Source of the DNA: Photobacterium profundum SS9
Lineage (GTDB): Bacteria > Pseudomonadota > Gammaproteobacteria > Enterobacterales > Vibrionaceae
Reading direction: 5' to 3'
Length of the DNA stretch: 64,000 nt
NCBI RefSeq assembly: GCF_000196255.1
Contig: NC_006371.1
Location: 2,173,944 to 2,237,943 of the forward strand
How positions within the stretch are numbered: the stretch's first letter is position 1; every line of letters starts with the position of its first letter. Below, one piece after another: positions 36,806 to 45,397 of the stretch. The notes under the pieces are model-generated. The model was not told the origin of the DNA, ran no database searches, and saw nothing but the letters and a program-made list of their open reading frames with translations. The position numbers and the translations under genes are program-made.

Positions 36806-38188
36806 TTAATCAAACCCGTTCGCTTTAGACGCTTGAGCAAACCATTCACCACTGCGCTTTACAGTGCGTGTTTGTGTTTCAAGATCGAGGCGGTAGAAGC
36901 CATAACGGTTTTTATAAGCATTTGCCCACGACCAGTTATCAATGAATGTCCAAAGATGGTAACCCTTACAGTTAGCCCCTTCTTGAACTGCTTTATGTAG
37001 CCAGGTTAAATGTCCTTTAATAAAGTCGATACGGTAATCATCTTTTACTTGGCCGTTTTCAATAAATTTCTCTTCACCCTCGACCCCCATACCATTTTCA
37101 GAGATATAACATGGAATATTGCCGTAGTTTTCTCGAAGGTTAGTTAGGATGTCATACACGCCTTGCTCGTAAATTTCCCAGCCACGGTGTGGGTTCATTT
37201 TGCGACCTGGCATTTCGTAATAATCAAAGAACCATTCAGGCAGAAATGGACCGTCTGTATTCACTGTATGTAATTTGGCTTGAATACGACGCGGTTGATA
37301 ATAGTTCACCCCAAGTAGATCAACGTTACCCGCCGCTATAGTGGCAAGATCCCCTTCCTGACAGGCTGGCATTTGATCATGTTCTTGCAGAAAGGCTATT
37401 AACTCTTGCGGATACTCACCTTTAACCGACGGATCTAAGAAGCTGCGATTAAACAATAAATCAGCAATATTTGCCGCTTTTACATCGGCAGTATTTTGTG
37501 AGCGTGGGTACGACGGGGTCAGATTTAAAATAATACCAATTTGACCATCGAGTTGCTGAGCGCGGTAACGCTTTACTGCTTCTGCATGGGCTAGCATCGT
37601 ATTAAAGGCAACAGTGGCTGCACGTTTAAAATCGACCACATTAGGGTAATGGAAATCATAAAGATACCCGCCTTCAACTGGCACAATCGGTTCATTAAAC
37701 GTAAACCAATGCTTTACGCGATCACCATAAAGCTTAAAACAAACATCAGCAAAATCAGCGTATGCTTCAACCACTTCTCGGCTTTCCCAACCGCCAAGCT
37801 CTTGCATTGCGACAGGCATGTCGAAATGGAATAAACAAATAAACGGCTCGATATCGTTTGCAATTAACTCGTCAATCACCTTGCCATAGAATGCCACAGC
37901 TTCTTGATTAACTTCACCACGACCTGTTGGTATTAATCGTGACCAAGAGAACGATGTACGAAATGTGTTGTGACCAATCTCTTTCATTAACGCGATATCA
38001 GTTTGGTAATTTTGATAAAACGTTGACGCCTTTGTCGCGCTTACATTATTAAAGAAACGGTTAGGTTGCTCTTGATACCAAAGGTCCCAAATATTATCCC
38101 CTTTGCCACCGTCAAAAGCTGCTCCTTCAGATTGTGTTGCTGATGAGGCACTGCCCCACCAAAAATTTTCAGGAAATTGATATTTCAT
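36806..38188 (-). CDS. Family GH1 6-phospho-beta-glucosidase
   Basis: Hydrolyses the phosphorylated disaccharide delivered by the PTS. About 460 residues, the usual GH1 length, starting MKYQFPENFWWGSASSATQS. The acid/base Glu is in TFNEPIV (near residue 172) and the nucleophile Glu in CYISENGMG (near 365). The end LWTFIDNWSWANAYKNRYGF is characteristic. ATG at 38188 is preferred to the frame start at 38224 because it begins at the conserved family start. It lies between IIC and IIA. Whether the natural substrate is cellobiose-6P or an aryl glucoside cannot be told. Confidence 0.93.
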   Translation of the reverse strand: MKYQFPENFWWGSASSATQSEGAAFDGGKGDNIWDLWYQEQPNRFFNNVSATKASTFYQNYQTDIALMKEIGHNTFRTSFSWSRLIPTGRGEVNQEAVAFYGKVIDELIANDIEPFICLFHFDMPVAMQELGGWESREVVEAYADFADVCFKLYGDRVKHWFTFNEPIVPVEGGYLYDFHYPNVVDFKRAATVAFNTMLAHAEAVKRYRAQQLDGQIGIILNLTPSYPRSQNTADVKAANIADLLFNRSFLDPSVKGEYPQELIAFLQEHDQMPACQEGDLATIAAGNVDLLGVNYYQPRRIQAKLHTVNTDGPFLPEWFFDYYEMPGRKMNPHRGWEIYEQGVYDILTNLRENYGNIPCYISENGMGVEGEEKFIENGQVKDDYRIDFIKGHLTWLHKAVQEGANCKGYHLWTFIDNWSWANAYKNRYGFYRLDLETQTRTVKRSGEWFAQASKANGFD

Positions 38189-38275
38189 AGTAGTAAATTC
38201 CGATTTATCAGGCGGTGATATCACCGCCCTTAATTAATAATAAGATATGCTGTGTAGTCTGATATCACACTTGAA

Positions 38276-39598
38276 TTACGCAGTTACTGGCTGGTCTGAA
38301 ACTAACTCTTGTTCATCTTTCGCTTCTTGTTCAAGCAGCTGCTTTTCATACGCTTTCAGGAAAGGTAGGTACATCATTGCTGAAGAGACCATGCACAATA
38401 AACAAAGAATCACAGGACTAAACGCCCAATTTGCAGCCCACGAAGCACCTATCGGTGCTGGTGTCGTCCAAGGTGTTAACGACACAACACGTGCAACTAA
38501 ATCCATTTGCAGAGCGAAATAGGCAAGCGTGGCGTTAATCATCGGTACTAAGATGAATGGAAGGAAGAACACTGGGTTCATTATGATAGGAGCACCAAAA
38601 AGAATCGGTTCATTGATATTAAACAAACTTGGCACTGTACCCATTTTACCAATCGTACGTAAATGAATTGCTTTACTACGTAATAATAAGAATGCCAGCG
38701 GTAATGTTGAACCAACGCCACCAATTAATAGGTAGTGATCCCAAAAACCTTGGACAAAAATGTTCGGAATCACCTCACCGGCAGCCATTGCGGCTTGGTT
38801 AATCGATAAGTTCGCCATCCAAAAAGGATTCATGATACCCGTTACGATAAGCGCACCATGAATACCTGCAAACCAAAGGATTTGACAAACAAGTACCGCA
38901 AGCAGCAGCGCGGGTAAGGTGTCAGAAGCAGCAACTAAAGGCTCGACGAGCGACATAATCGCTTGAGGAATAATCATACCAGTCAGTGCTTCAATCAATA
39001 AATTCAAAGGGTGTAAGGTTAAAATAACCGCTAAAACAGGAATAAGAATTTCGAATGAACGTGCCACACCTGTAGGTACTTCAGGCGGTAATTTAATAGT
39101 GATATTTTTACGTTTTAATAACGCATACACCTCTGTCGAATAAATCGAAATAATAATAGCAGTGAAGATCCCTTGCCCTGAGAAGTACTGCATCGATAAC
39201 ATGCCATCTTGAACAGGTGCAGCCACTAAAAGAAACGACATCAAAGCCAGAAGCCCAGTAGTAACTGGATCTAAATCATGATGCCGCGCCAAGCTTGAGG
39301 CTATTCCGACCGAAATAAATACGGTCATTATTCCCATACTAAGATTAAACGGAAGCATTAGTGCATCACGATGTACGTCTGAAAAATCTAACCATGCACG
39401 GGCAAATCCCCAAGTCGAATCTGCAGAAAAAGGAGGGAAAATAAACACCAGCATGAACGAACCAACAATCATGAAGGGTAAAGCAGCAATAAAACCATCA
39501 CGTATGGACGTCACATATTTCTGTTGACCAATTTTACCTGCGATTGGTGTTATTTTTTGTTCTATAACACCAACCAATTTATCGTATAGGGCACTCAT
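38276..39598 (-). CDS. PTS IIC permease, lactose/cellobiose family
   Basis: A 440-residue inner-membrane sugar transporter with about ten membrane segments. Signature stretches are RDGFIAALPFMIVGSFMLVF near residue 32, WFAGIHGALIVTGIMNPFW near 245, and SLFNINEPILFGAPIIMNP near 325, which holds the conserved substrate-site Glu. It is preceded by IIB and followed by the GH1 enzyme, all on the minus strand with short gaps. It is a close paralogue of the divergent IIC at 40426. Confidence 0.93.
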   Translation of the reverse strand: MSALYDKLVGVIEQKITPIAGKIGQQKYVTSIRDGFIAALPFMIVGSFMLVFIFPPFSADSTWGFARAWLDFSDVHRDALMLPFNLSMGIMTVFISVGIASSLARHHDLDPVTTGLLALMSFLLVAAPVQDGMLSMQYFSGQGIFTAIIISIYSTEVYALLKRKNITIKLPPEVPTGVARSFEILIPVLAVILTLHPLNLLIEALTGMIIPQAIMSLVEPLVAASDTLPALLLAVLVCQILWFAGIHGALIVTGIMNPFWMANLSINQAAMAAGEVIPNIFVQGFWDHYLLIGGVGSTLPLAFLLLRSKAIHLRTIGKMGTVPSLFNINEPILFGAPIIMNPVFFLPFILVPMINATLAYFALQMDLVARVVSLTPWTTPAPIGASWAANWAFSPVILCLLCMVSSAMMYLPFLKAYEKQLLEQEAKDEQELVSDQPVTA

Positions 39599-39660
39599 TG
39601 TTATTATTCCTTTTTGAGTTTTTGCTTATTCACTGTAAATAGACATTCTTCTTTTCACTT

Positions 39661-39966
39661 TTAATCGATCAGCGATAAAGCAAAATCCAATACCTTGTCA
39701 CCCTTTTGCATGCCGTAATCCATCATGTTGATTGGCTCAACTTTTATGCCATGAGCATCCGCTTTTTTCTGTAAGTCACTTTGCATATATTTCACCTGAG
39801 GTCCAAGTAGCACCACTTGGTAATTGCCTACATTCTGATCAAACTCAGATGCACCAAAAGCTTTAATTTCAACAGATAAGCTACGTTTTCCTGCTTCAAT
39901 AACCATTTTTTTAACCAACAAACTGGTCGACATTCCCGCAGAACAACAAAGCATAATTTTTTTCAT
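39661..39966 (-). CDS. PTS IIB component, lactose/cellobiose family
   Basis: A 101-residue cytoplasmic phosphotransfer protein. The phosphorylated Cys lies in the P-loop MLCCSAGMSTSLLVKKM at the N-terminus, and VVLLGPQVKYM is the second family motif. The frame opens upstream to 40041, but ATG at 39966 has GGAGAGATG before it and starts at the conserved P-loop. It is the first gene of the operon. The 459-bp divergent region upstream carries a perfect LacI-type palindrome. Confidence 0.93.
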   Translation of the reverse strand: MKKIMLCCSAGMSTSLLVKKMVIEAGKRSLSVEIKAFGASEFDQNVGNYQVVLLGPQVKYMQSDLQKKADAHGIKVEPINMMDYGMQKGDKVLDFALSLID

Positions 39967-40042
39967 TTCATCTCTCCAAATCGATTTAAGAAGAAGCATT
40001 AATTGCCTCGATGGAGGAAAATATAAACCCAGAGGAAACAAA

Positions 40043-40058
40043 TGGAAACCGGTTTCCG
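40043..40058. promoter_or_regulatory. LacI-type operator palindrome before the PTS operon
   Basis: TGGAAACCGGTTTCCG contains a perfect 14-bp palindrome with the central CG typical of LacI/PurR operators. It is 77 bp upstream of the IIB start. A half-site copy (GGTTTCCAATG, 40376-40386) lies in front of the divergent IIC, and a diverged copy (41787-41808) lies after that gene. The LacI gene at 33277 is the likely partner. Confidence 0.75.
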
Positions 40059-40425
40059 TATGATTCCAATTGAACTGTGAATGAGATCAACAAGATTAAT
40101 AAAATCTTCATATTTTTTGTGATCAAAGCGATGTAAGGATTAGAACATGATGAAACTGAGGGTAAGCCTTTGATTTATAACGGAGGTGAGTTTTAACTAT
40201 TTGATTTAAATAATTAAAAACTTAAGATGTAAATTAAATATAAAAGCGGTTTTATTTTTAAGTTAGAGTGTCATAAGAATTTAAGTATATTCACCCCATA
40301 AATTTGAGCTTGAGATCACCATTTAAGTATCAGGTTAGTTAATAACCACAAGCTTATTATTTTTATGTTTCCGTCGGTTTCCAATGATAGTAGGCTAGCC
40401 CCACAATATTGGTAAGGAATAAGTG

Positions 40426-41736
40426 ATGAATGTACAACTGATGCGGGTCGTCACTAATGGTATAGAGCAATATATATCACCATTAGCAAATATGTTGACT
40501 CGTAGTAAGCATGTATCAGCACTTCGCGATGGTTTTCAACTCGCAATGCCTTTCGTAATAGTGGGCAGTCTTTTTGTTCCTTTAATTTTTCCCCCTATAT
40601 TACAAGATGCAGGCTCAGGTATAGGCAGTGCTTGGTACCGTTTCTCGGTCGAATGGCGTGAACTTCTATTACCGCCCTTTCAGCTAACCCTTGGTTTAAT
40701 TGCCTTAATGATTGCTTTTGGTACGTCAGCTAGTTTGGCAAAGCAATACCAAATGCCTGAAAGATTCTCTGGATTAACGGGCTGCTTATCTTTTTTATTA
40801 CTAGCGGGCTTTTATGGTCCAGAACCTTCAGAAATGCGATATTTAGGAGGGATGGGGATTTTTACTGCATTAATGGCAAGTTTTTATGCCATTGAAGTTA
40901 TACGATTTTTCTATCTTAGAGGGTGGTATATTCAACTACCCGATGAAGTACCTACTATCACCATGCAAGGCTTTAAATTAATAACGCCGTTAATTTTTAT
41001 TCTTTTTACGCTCACACTGTTTAATGCTTACCTTCAACATGAATTTCAACTTCTTTTCCCACAAATTGTAGAGCTCTTCTTTCAACCGCTACTTGTTGCA
41101 TCAGATACATTAACAGCCGTGTTAATATCATTATTAATTAGCCACTTACTTTGGTTTGTGGGTATTCATGGTGCGTTAATAATCACAGGGATTATGAACC
41201 CATTTTGGATGAGATCTTTAATTGAAAATCAGCAGGCTTTAGCGTCCGGTGTAGAACAATTGCCACACATTTATTTACAAGGTTTCTGGGATTATTATAT
41301 TTTAATTGGTGGTATAGGCTCAACGCTGCCATTAATATTCATGGCAATACGCAGTCAATCAAAACAACTACGTTCGGTAGGAAAGGTAGGCTTAATACCC
41401 TCACTATTTAATATTAATGAACCCATATTATTTGGCTTTCCAATAATTATGAATCCACTGTTCTTAATTCCCTTTATTTGTGTACCGTTACTTAATGCAT
41501 CACTAGCATGGTACCTAACCGATATCGGAGTCTTAGACAGGTTTGTTGCAATGTTACCTTGGTCTATGCCAGCACCTATCGGTGCTGCTTGGGCTGCAAA
41601 TGGTAGTATTAATAACCTCTGTATGAGCTTACTAGCCATTCTCAATTCATGGTTTATCTATAAGCCTTTTTTTAAAGCACACGAAAAAATGCTGATCGAA
41701 CAAGAGTTGAAATTAAAGCGCAACCGCAGCGCATAA
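40426..41736 (+). CDS. Orphan second PTS IIC permease, lactose/cellobiose family
   Basis: A 436-residue paralogue of the IIC at 38276, with the same motifs (RDGFQLAMPFVIVGSLFVP, WFVGIHGALIITGIMNPFW, SLFNINEPILFGFPIIMNP). It is transcribed divergently from the operon and has no IIA or IIB of its own nearby, so it would have to share those of the neighbouring operon. ATG at 40426 is preferred over GTG at 40423 because AAGGAA is well spaced from it. It shares the operator-containing region with the operon, so joint control is likely. A different beta-glucoside specificity is inference. Confidence 0.9.
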   Translation: MNVQLMRVVTNGIEQYISPLANMLTRSKHVSALRDGFQLAMPFVIVGSLFVPLIFPPILQDAGSGIGSAWYRFSVEWRELLLPPFQLTLGLIALMIAFGTSASLAKQYQMPERFSGLTGCLSFLLLAGFYGPEPSEMRYLGGMGIFTALMASFYAIEVIRFFYLRGWYIQLPDEVPTITMQGFKLITPLIFILFTLTLFNAYLQHEFQLLFPQIVELFFQPLLVASDTLTAVLISLLISHLLWFVGIHGALIITGIMNPFWMRSLIENQQALASGVEQLPHIYLQGFWDYYILIGGIGSTLPLIFMAIRSQSKQLRSVGKVGLIPSLFNINEPILFGFPIIMNPLFLIPFICVPLLNASLAWYLTDIGVLDRFVAMLPWSMPAPIGAAWAANGSINNLCMSLLAILNSWFIYKPFFKAHEKMLIEQELKLKRNRSA

Positions 41737-41890
41737 ATCACGTTCAACTTAAGATAACGACTACTTTCAATTATCGGTTTTCACTCAAATGGAAACCGCT
41801 CTCCATTTAGATTCATTGATACGATAAGATAAGAGCACCGGATAGATCATCGATGTATGACTAACTTGATTTTTTCCGTCATTTTAATTG

Positions 41891-43303
41891 TTACTTTGGA
41901 CTAAAGCGACGCTTCGACCACAATGATTTAATGTCGTTAAGGTAATCACAGTAAGGAGAAGCCATTAAGAGCTCAGAATGATTTGCTTCTAACCACCCAT
42001 TCAGTAATCTTATCGCATAAACAGCAGCCAGTACGTTCGCTATTGCGATCCCAATCCAAATAAATGTGAGCCCCATCCAAGCACCTACAACCGCAAGTGG
42101 AAGAGTAAAGATGATGGCTTTCACTAAGGTTAAACGTAGCGACAAGTTTGCTTGCTGAACCCCATTAAAAAATGATGTCGTGATAAGCGCTAACCCAAAA
42201 GCAGGAAATGATAAACCCACAAGATTGAAGTACAGTTGCCCATATTCAATAATTTCTTTGCTGTCTGTAAAAATACCAATAATAGGCTGAGAAAATAGCA
42301 CCATAATGGCAAAAAAGAATAATCCCCAATAAACCGTCATTCTGCCGGAATACGCAATCACTTGATCTAATCGCTGGTACGCTTTAGCACCATAATTCTG
42401 GGCAACAAGTGGCGTTACGATAACACTCAACGCCAGTATTCCAGTTAAGATAAGTGATTCAATGCGCGTTACAATCCCATAAGCTGCAATGGCATTATCA
42501 CCATATTGAGAGACCATGCGAGTGATCACCGCAATGGCTATTGGGTTTAGAATCTGTGCAGCAATCGCGGGAGATGCGATGCTCATAATCTCTTTAAAAT
42601 AGACTTTCGCTTGCGAAAAAGAATGCAGTGATGACAGAGAAAACAAATCTTCTTTAATCAAGACTAAAAGCATTAACCCAAAAATACTCACCCAAGAGAT
42701 GAGTGTCGCAACCGCAGCCCCTTGCAAGCCTAAAGCAGGAAATAACCCAATACCAAAAATCAGTAAGTAATCAAAAATAACATTGATGATCCCACCAATC
42801 GCCATAATAACGGTTGTTTGAATCATGATGCCTTTTGACATCAGCGCGGCATTACCAATTAAAGTACCGACTAATGCAAACATGCCAATATACAGTGGCA
42901 ACATGTAGCTTGAAATCATCGCGATGGTTTCAGCTGTCGCACCAAGCAATAAAAAAGTAGGCTGAATAGTGAAGATTCCCGCAACAGCAAGTAATACGCT
43001 GAAAAGCATAAAAACAAGAATTGAAAGAGTTGTTAGTGATTGTGCTTTGCTTGAATCCCCTTCTCCTAACGCTTTACCTACTACAGAAGAAACACCAGCA
43101 GCCGTTCCCATGAAGAAACTGACAATAAAGATATAGATCGGATAAGAAAAGCTAATTGCGGCAAGTTCTTTCGTGCCAAGCTGACCAATGAAGTAGGTAT
43201 CAACCAGTTGAAAGAGAAAGGTCATTAACATTCCAAACGCTGCGGGCACCGCCATTGATACCAATACCTTTTTTACTGGTTTATTTAGAAGTCCCGTATC
43301 CAT
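41891..43303 (-). CDS. MATE-family multidrug/cation exporter
   Basis: A 470-residue inner-membrane antiporter with twelve predicted segments in two related halves. The start (PVKKVLVSMAVPAAFGMLMTFLFQLVDTYFIGQLG) and the repeat of that pattern near residue 240 (SPAIAAQILNPIAIAVITRM) are typical of MATE proteins, as is VVTPLVAQNYGAKAYQR. It probably uses a sodium or proton gradient. The substrate is unknown. It stands alone, convergent with the orphan IIC. A terminator at 43350 separates it from the FMN-reductase operon upstream. Confidence 0.9.
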   Translation of the reverse strand: MDTGLLNKPVKKVLVSMAVPAAFGMLMTFLFQLVDTYFIGQLGTKELAAISFSYPIYIFIVSFFMGTAAGVSSVVGKALGEGDSSKAQSLTTLSILVFMLFSVLLAVAGIFTIQPTFLLLGATAETIAMISSYMLPLYIGMFALVGTLIGNAALMSKGIMIQTTVIMAIGGIINVIFDYLLIFGIGLFPALGLQGAAVATLISWVSIFGLMLLVLIKEDLFSLSSLHSFSQAKVYFKEIMSIASPAIAAQILNPIAIAVITRMVSQYGDNAIAAYGIVTRIESLILTGILALSVIVTPLVAQNYGAKAYQRLDQVIAYSGRMTVYWGLFFFAIMVLFSQPIIGIFTDSKEIIEYGQLYFNLVGLSFPAFGLALITTSFFNGVQQANLSLRLTLVKAIIFTLPLAVVGAWMGLTFIWIGIAIANVLAAVYAIRLLNGWLEANHSELLMASPYCDYLNDIKSLWSKRRFSPK

Positions 43304-43349
43304 GGTGCCCCCTTTCTATCTTTCTATTACTTGCTTTTTATTTCAGATA

Positions 43350-43406
43350 CAAAAAGGGCGCATTTATACGATCTTTGTTGGCACTAGAATCGTAAAATAC
43401 GCCCTT
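43350..43406 (-). terminator. Intrinsic terminator after the FMN reductase gene
   Basis: A long imperfect stem with outer arms AAGGGCG/CGCCCTT and inner arms ACGAT/ATCGT. On the minus strand it is followed by TTTTT. It lies 64 bp after the FMN reductase stop and before the MATE start. Confidence 0.7.
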
Positions 43407-43469
43407 GCAGTATTAACTAAACAGTCGGTTATTCAGCTAAGATGCTTTTAATAAAACATACCGCTTCAG

Positions 43470-43991
43470 CTATAACAGAGCAACGACTGTCGCTAACTTA
43501 TCTTGCAGTTCAGCATTCGTTAGCTTTCCCTGTTCCATATCGAAGTTATCGTAAAAACTTGGTATCGATAAAGAGCCTTTCACGTCGGCAGCAAAATAGG
43601 GGGCTGAACCTGTCGCCGCCGCCAATACAGACGATGCACCACCAGGCCCCGGCGATGTTGCTAGCATAATAACAGGCTTACCTTGGTAGACTTTCATGTC
43701 GATGCGAGACGTCCAATCAAACACATTTTTAAATGCTGCTGTATACGAACCATTGTGCTCGGCATAAGAAATAATGATGGCATCAGCTTCGCCTAGTTTC
43801 TTGTAGAAACGTTGCGCAGGCTCTGGCTGTCCCAGTTCTTTTTCTTTATCTTCACTGAAAATTGGCATATCGAAATCATTTAAATCCAAGACTTCTACTT
43901 CTGCATTTTCAACTAAGCTTGCTGCGTAAGTTGCCAACTGTTTGTTGATAGATGTTGAGCTGCTGCTTGCCGCTAGAGCTAATACTTTCAT
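43470..43991 (-). CDS. NADPH-dependent FMN reductase-like flavoprotein
   Basis: A 173-residue flavodoxin-fold oxidoreductase that transfers electrons from NAD(P)H to bound FMN or to quinone/azo-type acceptors. The phosphate-binding loop is at the start (ALAASSSSTSIN). YAEHNGSYTAAFKNVFDW near residue 88 and LATSPGPGGASSVLAA near 115 are family hallmarks. The frame opens at 44024, but ATG at 43991 follows AAAGGAATCATC and starts the first beta strand. It is 16 bp after a VOC protein and probably in one transcript with it, under the divergent LysR gene. Confidence 0.9.
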   Translation of the reverse strand: MKVLALAASSSSTSINKQLATYAASLVENAEVEVLDLNDFDMPIFSEDKEKELGQPEPAQRFYKKLGEADAIIISYAEHNGSYTAAFKNVFDWTSRIDMKVYQGKPVIMLATSPGPGGASSVLAAATGSAPYFAADVKGSLSIPSFYDNFDMEQGKLTNAELQDKLATVVALL

Positions 43992-44007
43992 GATGATTCC
44001 TTTATAT

Positions 44008-44238
44008 TTATTTTTTAAACGCATTCAGTCCGATATATTCAATGAACTCAATAACATTTTTATCTGGGTCTCGGATAAAACAAGATACGCCTGTAGGGTG
44101 TTCCACAATCGCAACAGGCTCTGAACCGCTAGGACCCGTAATATATTCAAACCCTAACTTGGCATAGAAATCTCGCGCGATTTCAAAATTACGAACACGT
44201 AAGCCAATATGATTAATGCGGGTAATCTGTTTCATCAT
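44008..44238 (-). CDS. VOC-family (glyoxalase-like) protein with an internal deletion
   Basis: Starts like a vicinal-oxygen-chelate protein (INHIGLRVRNFEIARDFYAKLGFEYI) and ends like one (GVSCFIRDPDKNVIEFIEYIGL), but is only 76 residues where the family needs about 125-135. The join falls at EHPTGV. Family members usually have two similar His-Pro-x-Gly-Val stretches, one in the first half and one before FIRDPD. Recombination between them would remove about 55 codons in frame. The metal/substrate barrel cannot be complete. It is either a recent in-frame pseudogene or an assembly collapse. ATG 44238 or 44235. Confidence 0.75.
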   Translation of the reverse strand: MMKQITRINHIGLRVRNFEIARDFYAKLGFEYITGPSGSEPVAIVEHPTGVSCFIRDPDKNVIEFIEYIGLNAFKK

Positions 44239-44365
44239 ATGATCCTTTCTATGCCTTTTTGTTCCATGGACTAACTATACTTTATACACAGATGTTGATT
44301 AATAGCCTAAATGTGTAATGATTATTTCCATATGACTTCTAATAAAAAATAAAGAGATAGATTCA

Positions 44366-45268
44366 ATGGCTTTCAACGCGGTTTTGTTTGATGGCATGGT
44401 GGTTTTTACAGAAGTGGTGAACAGTGGCAGCTTTACACAAGCTGCGTTAAACAGTGGTCATTCGACATCTTACATCAGCAAAGAGATTAATAAACTAGAA
44501 GCCCGTTTAGGAATAAGGTTACTTCATCGTACAACGCGCACTCTAAGCCTAACCCCTGAAGGTGAACTCTACTTTCAGCAATGCCTGCAGCTCATTGAAG
44601 ATGCACAAGTCGCCGAGAATGCGATTACAGGCCAACAAGAAAAACCGCAAGGGCGTTTAAAAGTCAGTTGTCCTGTCAGCTTTGGTTTATCAAATCTACG
44701 TCCAATTCTGTCTCAATTTACCGAGCAATACCCTGAAATAGTTTTAGAATTGGATTTAAACGATAGAAAAATTGATATTGTCGCTGAAGGATATGACGTC
44801 GCAATACGCGCCTCAAAGCAGCTTGATGATTCGAGTTTGATTAGCCGTCGGATAAGGCGTTCTTATACTGTTGTTATTGCCTCTCCTGATTACCTACAAA
44901 AACACGGTACCCCCAAGCACCCAAGTGAATTATCACAACATAAAACCATTAGTTATAGTTATATTCGCCAAGGTAACTCTTGGGATTTAATAGACCAAGA
45001 CGGGCAAACAATTCATATCCCCATTAAAAGCCAAGTGGTGACCAATAATTCTTACATGGAATTAGCATTGTGTATGGCAGGCCAAGGGATCACAATCTTG
45101 CCGCATTTTCACTTACACGATGAAGTAGAACAAGGGAAGTTAGTTGCCCTTTTCACCGACTTTCCTCGCCTGCCGATTGATATTTTTATGGTGTATCCAA
45201 GTCGTAAGCATATGTCTGCTAAAGTACGGTGTTTTTTAGATTTCATTATGGAACATTTAGGGGATTAA
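44366..45268 (+). CDS. LysR-family transcriptional regulator
   Basis: 300 residues. The N-terminal winged helix-turn-helix reads VVNSGSFTQAALNSGHSTSYISKEINKLEARLG, followed by the linker (LLHRTTRTLSLTPEGELYFQ) and the two-lobed sensor domain (LKVSCPVSFGLSNLRPILSQF, VAIRASKQLDDSSLISRRI). It is divergent from the VOC/FMN-reductase pair across a 127-bp region, the standard LysR arrangement, so it probably controls them in response to a redox-active or aromatic compound. The effector is unknown. Confidence 0.92.
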   Translation: MAFNAVLFDGMVVFTEVVNSGSFTQAALNSGHSTSYISKEINKLEARLGIRLLHRTTRTLSLTPEGELYFQQCLQLIEDAQVAENAITGQQEKPQGRLKVSCPVSFGLSNLRPILSQFTEQYPEIVLELDLNDRKIDIVAEGYDVAIRASKQLDDSSLISRRIRRSYTVVIASPDYLQKHGTPKHPSELSQHKTISYSYIRQGNSWDLIDQDGQTIHIPIKSQVVTNNSYMELALCMAGQGITILPHFHLHDEVEQGKLVALFTDFPRLPIDIFMVYPSRKHMSAKVRCFLDFIMEHLGD

Positions 45269-45323
45269 GGTTACCTAGCCTTTACAACAGATAACCCATC
45301 TCAAATAACACACCACAAACACT

Positions 45324-45338
45324 TGATAATAATTCTCA
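45324..45338 (+). promoter_or_regulatory. Fur-box-like site
   Basis: TGATAATAATTCTCA matches the 7-1-7 Fur consensus TGATAATNATTATCA at all but one of the fourteen defined positions. It lies 60 bp upstream of the metal-exporter start codon, within reach of its promoter. Confidence 0.6.
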
Positions 45339-45397
45339 TTTGCATTTAAATATACCGATACTTTTCTTTTTCTCGATTGAACATTTCGGAGCTATTT

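Noticed and set aside
39627..39639. parS2-like text TATTCACTGTAAA between the PTS IIC and IIB genes
   Set aside because: Two mismatches to the consensus, and no partner site 33 bp away.
40076..40092. CRP-like site TGTGAATGAGATCAAC in the PTS promoter region
   Set aside because: The left half fits but the right half has two mismatches. Plausible biologically, but not supportable from sequence alone.
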